Below are positions 60,852 to 64,000 of a stretch of DNA of 64,000 bases, in pieces. Position 1 is the stretch's first letter. Every line of letters begins with the position of its first letter. A program made the position numbers and the translations under genes. This stretch comes from Candidatus Nitrosocosmicus franklandus. Its GTDB lineage: Archaea > Thermoproteota > Nitrososphaeria > Nitrososphaerales > Nitrososphaeraceae. The notes beneath the pieces were generated by a model. That model had not been told where the DNA came from. It ran no database searches and saw only the letters and a list, made by a program, of their open reading frames with translations. Location: assembly GCF_900696045.1 (NCBI RefSeq), contig NZ_LR216287.1:1488001-1552000 (forward strand), in the 5' to 3' direction.

Positions 60852-62999
60852 ATGCTATTAAATTTTTCATTGAGCAATGGAAATGAAAATCTAAAAAACA
60901 TTTTTCTTTCGCCATCTTCTATAGCTGTAATAGGCGCTTCTGAAAAACCTGGAGTCGGCAAGGCAATATTTTCAAACATTTTAAACGGATACTCAGGAAA
61001 AATATATCCGATCACTCCGTCCAGTTCTTCTGTTTTTAATATTAAAGCTTACAAAAGTGTACTGGATGTTGATGACAACATTGATCTTGCAGTAGTAGCA
61101 ACTCCAAACCGGACTGTTCCTGCGCTTATGGAAGAAATTGGTAAGAAGAATATTAAATCTTGTATTATTGTTTCTGCGGGCTTTAAAGAGGTTGATGAAA
61201 ATGGAGCTAATCTAGAACACCAAGTTCAAGATATTGGAAAAAAATATGGCATAAGGATTATAGGTCCAAATTGTCTTGGAATCATGAGTTTAACAGATAC
61301 AAACCTTATGAATCTAACATTTTTAAAAATTACACCTAAACCCGGCGAAATTGCTCTTGTCTCACAAAGTGGGGCTATTTGTGCAGCTACAGTAGAGGAC
61401 GCTATAGCACAGGGAATAGGTTTTTCCAAAGTAATCAGCATGGGTAACAAGGTTGATATGAATGAGACTGATATTCTTGAATTATTAGAAGATGATCCAT
61501 ATACTAAGGTAATTGTGATGTATCTTGAGGACATCCATGATGGACGTAAATTTATGGTTACCTCAAAGAGAATTACTTTGGAAAAGAAAAAACCAATAAT
61601 AGTTCTGAAATCTGGAAGAACACCGGAAGGAGCAAAAGCAGCGATGTCTCATACGGGCGCATTGATGGGTGCAGATGAAATCTATGACGCAGTATTTAAG
61701 CAAGCTGGTGTTATTCGGGTTGATACAATGCAAGAATTATTTGAATTGGCAACTGCCTTCTCAAAGCAGCCTCTACCAAAGGATAACAAAGGTGTTGTGA
61801 TAGTTTCTAATGCAGGCGGTCCAGCTATAATCTCAACTGATTCCTGTTCTAAATATAATATACAAATGGCAGACATTTCTGCTTCAAGAGAAAATATTTC
61901 AAAGGTTATTCCACCACATGGGTCAGCTCGAAATCCAGTTGACATAGTAGGTGATGCAGATTTTAATAGATTTGAAAAAGTGCTTGTTGAAGTGTTATCC
62001 AATCCTAATGTTGGTTCTGTAGTAACAATGTGCACTCCATCTGCAACTTTAGATTATAATGAGTTGGCAAGAACGATAATACGCACTTCAAAGGGTACTG
62101 GAAAAACAATGCTAGCTGCCCTAATGGGATTGGCAGAAGGAGTTGAAAATAAGAGTATACTGTCTGAAGGAAATGTACCCCACTTTATGTATGCTGAACC
62201 AGCCATAAGAACACTAGACTCTATGTACAAATTTGGTAAATGGTTAGACAGAAAGGAGGAGTCTATACCTTCCTTTTCCGTTGATAAAGAAAAAGTCAAG
62301 AATGTATTATTAAACGTATACAGCCAAGGAAGAACAAATCTCTTAGAAGATGAAGGTTATTCAGTACTTCAAGCATATGGATTTCCAGTACCCAAAAGTA
62401 CTTTGGTAAATAGTGAAGATGAAGCTGTCAAGGCCGCAACAGAAATAGGCTTTCCTGTAGTAATGAAGATTTCATCCAAAGATATTATTCATAAATCAGA
62501 GTCAGGCGGTGTAAAAGTTGGGTTAAAGAATTCAGATGACGTCAGAAATGCATATACTACTATTTTATCTAATGTGAAAAATTACAATCCCAATGCACAA
62601 ATCGAAGGTGTATTAGTCCAAGAAATGGTTGTAAACTCCAAAGAATTGATTCTTGGTGCAAAACAAGATAAGTTATTTGGCCCATTACTAATGTTTGGAT
62701 TAGGTGGAATATATGTTGAAATTTTAAAGGACGTGAATTTCCGTCTTGCTCCCATTTCTGAATCTGAAGCTCGCGAAATGATCGAATCCATCAAAACAAT
62801 TTCTTTACTAAAAGGAGTCAGGGGTGAAAAATCCTCAGATATCTCCTCTGTTGTTGACTGCCTACTTAGACTGTCTCAGTTAATTGTGGATTTTCCAGAA
62901 ATTGAAGAATTCGATATAAATCCATTATTGGTATTAGAAGAAGGACGCGGCTCAAGAGTAGTAGATGTAAGAATTGGATTAGCAAAAAAAGACAAATAA
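60852..62999 (+). CDS. ADP-forming acyl-CoA synthetase (fused alpha-beta)
   Basis: A 715-residue NDP-forming acyl-CoA synthetase with all subunits in one chain. The order is CoA-binding Rossmann (SIAVIGASEKPGVGKAIF), ligase domains (GPNCLGIMSL, ALVSQSGAICAA), the catalytic His in AAMSHTGALMG and a C-terminal ATP-grasp (GFPVVMKISSKDIIHKSESG, then EFDINPLLV). In ammonia-oxidising archaea such enzymes make 3-hydroxypropionyl-CoA or 4-hydroxybutyryl-CoA with ATP to ADP, the energy-saving variation of the carbon fixation cycle. Substrate cannot be fixed here; acetate or another acid is also possible. Confidence 0.85.
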   Translation: MLLNFSLSNGNENLKNIFLSPSSIAVIGASEKPGVGKAIFSNILNGYSGKIYPITPSSSSVFNIKAYKSVLDVDDNIDLAVVATPNRTVPALMEEIGKKNIKSCIIVSAGFKEVDENGANLEHQVQDIGKKYGIRIIGPNCLGIMSLTDTNLMNLTFLKITPKPGEIALVSQSGAICAATVEDAIAQGIGFSKVISMGNKVDMNETDILELLEDDPYTKVIVMYLEDIHDGRKFMVTSKRITLEKKKPIIVLKSGRTPEGAKAAMSHTGALMGADEIYDAVFKQAGVIRVDTMQELFELATAFSKQPLPKDNKGVVIVSNAGGPAIISTDSCSKYNIQMADISASRENISKVIPPHGSARNPVDIVGDADFNRFEKVLVEVLSNPNVGSVVTMCTPSATLDYNELARTIIRTSKGTGKTMLAALMGLAEGVENKSILSEGNVPHFMYAEPAIRTLDSMYKFGKWLDRKEESIPSFSVDKEKVKNVLLNVYSQGRTNLLEDEGYSVLQAYGFPVPKSTLVNSEDEAVKAATEIGFPVVMKISSKDIIHKSESGGVKVGLKNSDDVRNAYTTILSNVKNYNPNAQIEGVLVQEMVVNSKELILGAKQDKLFGPLLMFGLGGIYVEILKDVNFRLAPISESEAREMIESIKTISLLKGVRGEKSSDISSVVDCLLRLSQLIVDFPEIEEFDINPLLVLEEGRGSRVVDVRIGLAKKDK

Positions 63000-63010
63000 G
63001 ATAATAGTCA

Positions 63011-63991
63011 TCACAATTTTTTCCCACACTCTTCACAAAAGACCGATTCTGATTCATTACTATAATTACAATTTTTGCATATTTTTTCTTGTGGTTTTGA
63101 TTCTGATAGCGTATCCTTAGTAGTAGAACCGTTACTATAATTGCTTGATATGTTACTGATACTAGGATCTGATGATAAGGATGATAAAATAATTATATCT
63201 CCAATTCTGGAGATTCTGTTCCATGAGAACTCGTTAATTGAATTTTCTGGACCTTTCACTTTAAAACTAAATTCGGCTCTTCCGTCCAAAGTTTTTCTTA
63301 AACCTATCTCGTCTACTTTGCCAATAAAATGCGCGTTATGATCATATGTTAACATACCAATTATTTTTTCAATTTGAACATAGTCATCAGGTTTGGAAGC
63401 TGCGTCTTTCTTATTGCCTGTGACAGAACTAGAGGAAGAAACGGCAGTGTCAACAGATGAAGCATTAGCGATAACTGCAGGGGTTTCTTCTTCCTTATCT
63501 TTATCTGAATTTTCTGATTTTGTAAAATCGTTTTCTACTGGTGTTGTTTTTGAGACCGAGCTTACTGTTTCTGTTCCTGCTTTTTCTGCGATTTCCTTTG
63601 TTGTATCATTGTCAGCTGGTTGGAAACTCTTATTATTGCCTTCTTTCTGTTCATCTTTTACACTATTAGATTCGTTAAATTTTCTATACTGGGCTATTAC
63701 ATAATCACATGTTTTGCATTTGTATTCTCCTTTTTCAACTAGTATTATGTTTTCACCTAAATCCTCATTTGGGTTTTCAAACTCAACCTTTGGTCCTCCT
63801 TGATACTCTTTTTCACATTTATTACAATAGTATTTCTTGAATCTGTTGTCTTCTAACCTGCCTATACCTGCTAAAAAGAGCTCGGGACCGCCCAAATTTG
63901 CCTTCTTTTGTTCATCGTCGTTTATCTTTGCAATTGCGTATCCCCCAGATCCTCTTAATTTTTTTTCCACAAGTGATTTATCTTTGCTCAT
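63011..63991 (-). CDS. Zinc-ribbon protein with PRC-like domain
   Basis: A 326-residue protein of three parts. The N-terminus has KKYYCNKCEKEY and YKCKTCDYVIAQY, i.e. a two-part zinc site in a sequence rich in Gly and Asn. A long low-complexity middle (Ser/Thr/Val/Glu-rich, about 120-205) is probably disordered. Then a beta domain IIGMLTYDHNAHFIGKVDEI, resembling a PRC barrel, and a closing zinc ribbon CKNCNYSNESESVFCEECG. It may be a scaffold or RNA-associated protein particular to this lineage; no family name is known to me. It converges with the acyl-CoA synthetase gene. Its ATG is near the window edge but appears to be the true start. Confidence 0.65.
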   Translation of the reverse strand: MSKDKSLVEKKLRGSGGYAIAKINDDEQKKANLGGPELFLAGIGRLEDNRFKKYYCNKCEKEYQGGPKVEFENPNEDLGENIILVEKGEYKCKTCDYVIAQYRKFNESNSVKDEQKEGNNKSFQPADNDTTKEIAEKAGTETVSSVSKTTPVENDFTKSENSDKDKEEETPAVIANASSVDTAVSSSSSVTGNKKDAASKPDDYVQIEKIIGMLTYDHNAHFIGKVDEIGLRKTLDGRAEFSFKVKGPENSINEFSWNRISRIGDIIILSSLSSDPSISNISSNYSNGSTTKDTLSESKPQEKICKNCNYSNESESVFCEECGKKL

Positions 63992-64000
63992 GATTGCAAG

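Noticed and set aside
1-64000. CRISPR arrays, cas genes, rRNA genes, insertion sequences with transposase
   Set aside because: None found: the tandem repeats present are all within coding frames, and no transposase motif or rRNA-like GC-rich stretch was seen.

Overview
The window looks like a chromosome segment of an AT-rich ammonia-oxidising archaeon (Nitrososphaeria/Thaumarchaeota). Diagnostic genes are both PolD subunits, a CdvA-type division protein, FEN-1, an RNA polymerase D/eL18/uL13/uS9 cluster, an SBDS-exosome-eL43-Pcc1-prefoldin cluster, an ADP-forming acyl-CoA synthetase of the kind used in the thaumarchaeal 3-hydroxypropionate/4-hydroxybutyrate cycle, a bacterial-type (class II) HMG-CoA reductase, and tRNAs with more than one intron. 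Base composition and the many Asn/Ile/Lys-rich proteins suggest a Nitrosocosmicus-like member of the Nitrososphaerales. That placement is an inference; no marker gene was compared.

Layout. 0-12.4 kb is housekeeping: convergent PolD subunits, a ferredoxin, CbiE, a DUF192 protein, acetyl-CoA synthetase, a small winged-helix regulator, CdvA, a ThyX-like tandem-domain protein, FEN-1 and an SDR oxidoreductase. 12.4-24.8 kb is a sparse accessory zone. It holds an arginase-family enzyme, a DedA-like membrane protein, two repeat proteins (a Lys/Thr-rich one and a secreted one with 57-residue repeats) and a YjbQ protein. Between them lie relics of genes broken by frameshifts and stops: an endonuclease V, a flavin disulfide oxidoreductase C-terminus, an AbrB-like protein and several unidentified ones.

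24.8-39.6 kb is the most interesting part. A 21-bp perfect direct repeat of the 3' end of a tRNA-Ser gene (24845-24865 and 39620-39640) brackets about 14.8 kb. This stretch carries a tyrosine integrase directly beside the tRNA, a prim-pol/SF3-helicase replication protein with an operon of tiny regulators, and a cargo of conflict genes: an AAA-ATPase/subtilase pair of the IetAS type, a SIR2-like protein, a Fic-like protein lacking the catalytic His next to a YwgA/Panacea-like protein, and a decayed OLD-family nuclease. It reads as an integrated plasmid- or virus-derived element used as a defence platform.

39.6-64 kb returns to core functions: a PPOX-family flavoprotein, the Rpo3/ribosomal protein cluster, the exosome supercluster (with a 20-copy glutamine-rich tail on Rrp4 and a possible ATT start on eL43), XPF nuclease, hisGDC, HMG-CoA reductase, a PQQ-type sugar dehydrogenase, a second tRNA-Ser with two introns, a DegT aminotransferase, a SirB1-like protein, an M20 peptidase, the ADP-forming acyl-CoA synthetase and a zinc-ribbon protein. 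All calls come from reading sequence motifs; no database search was run.
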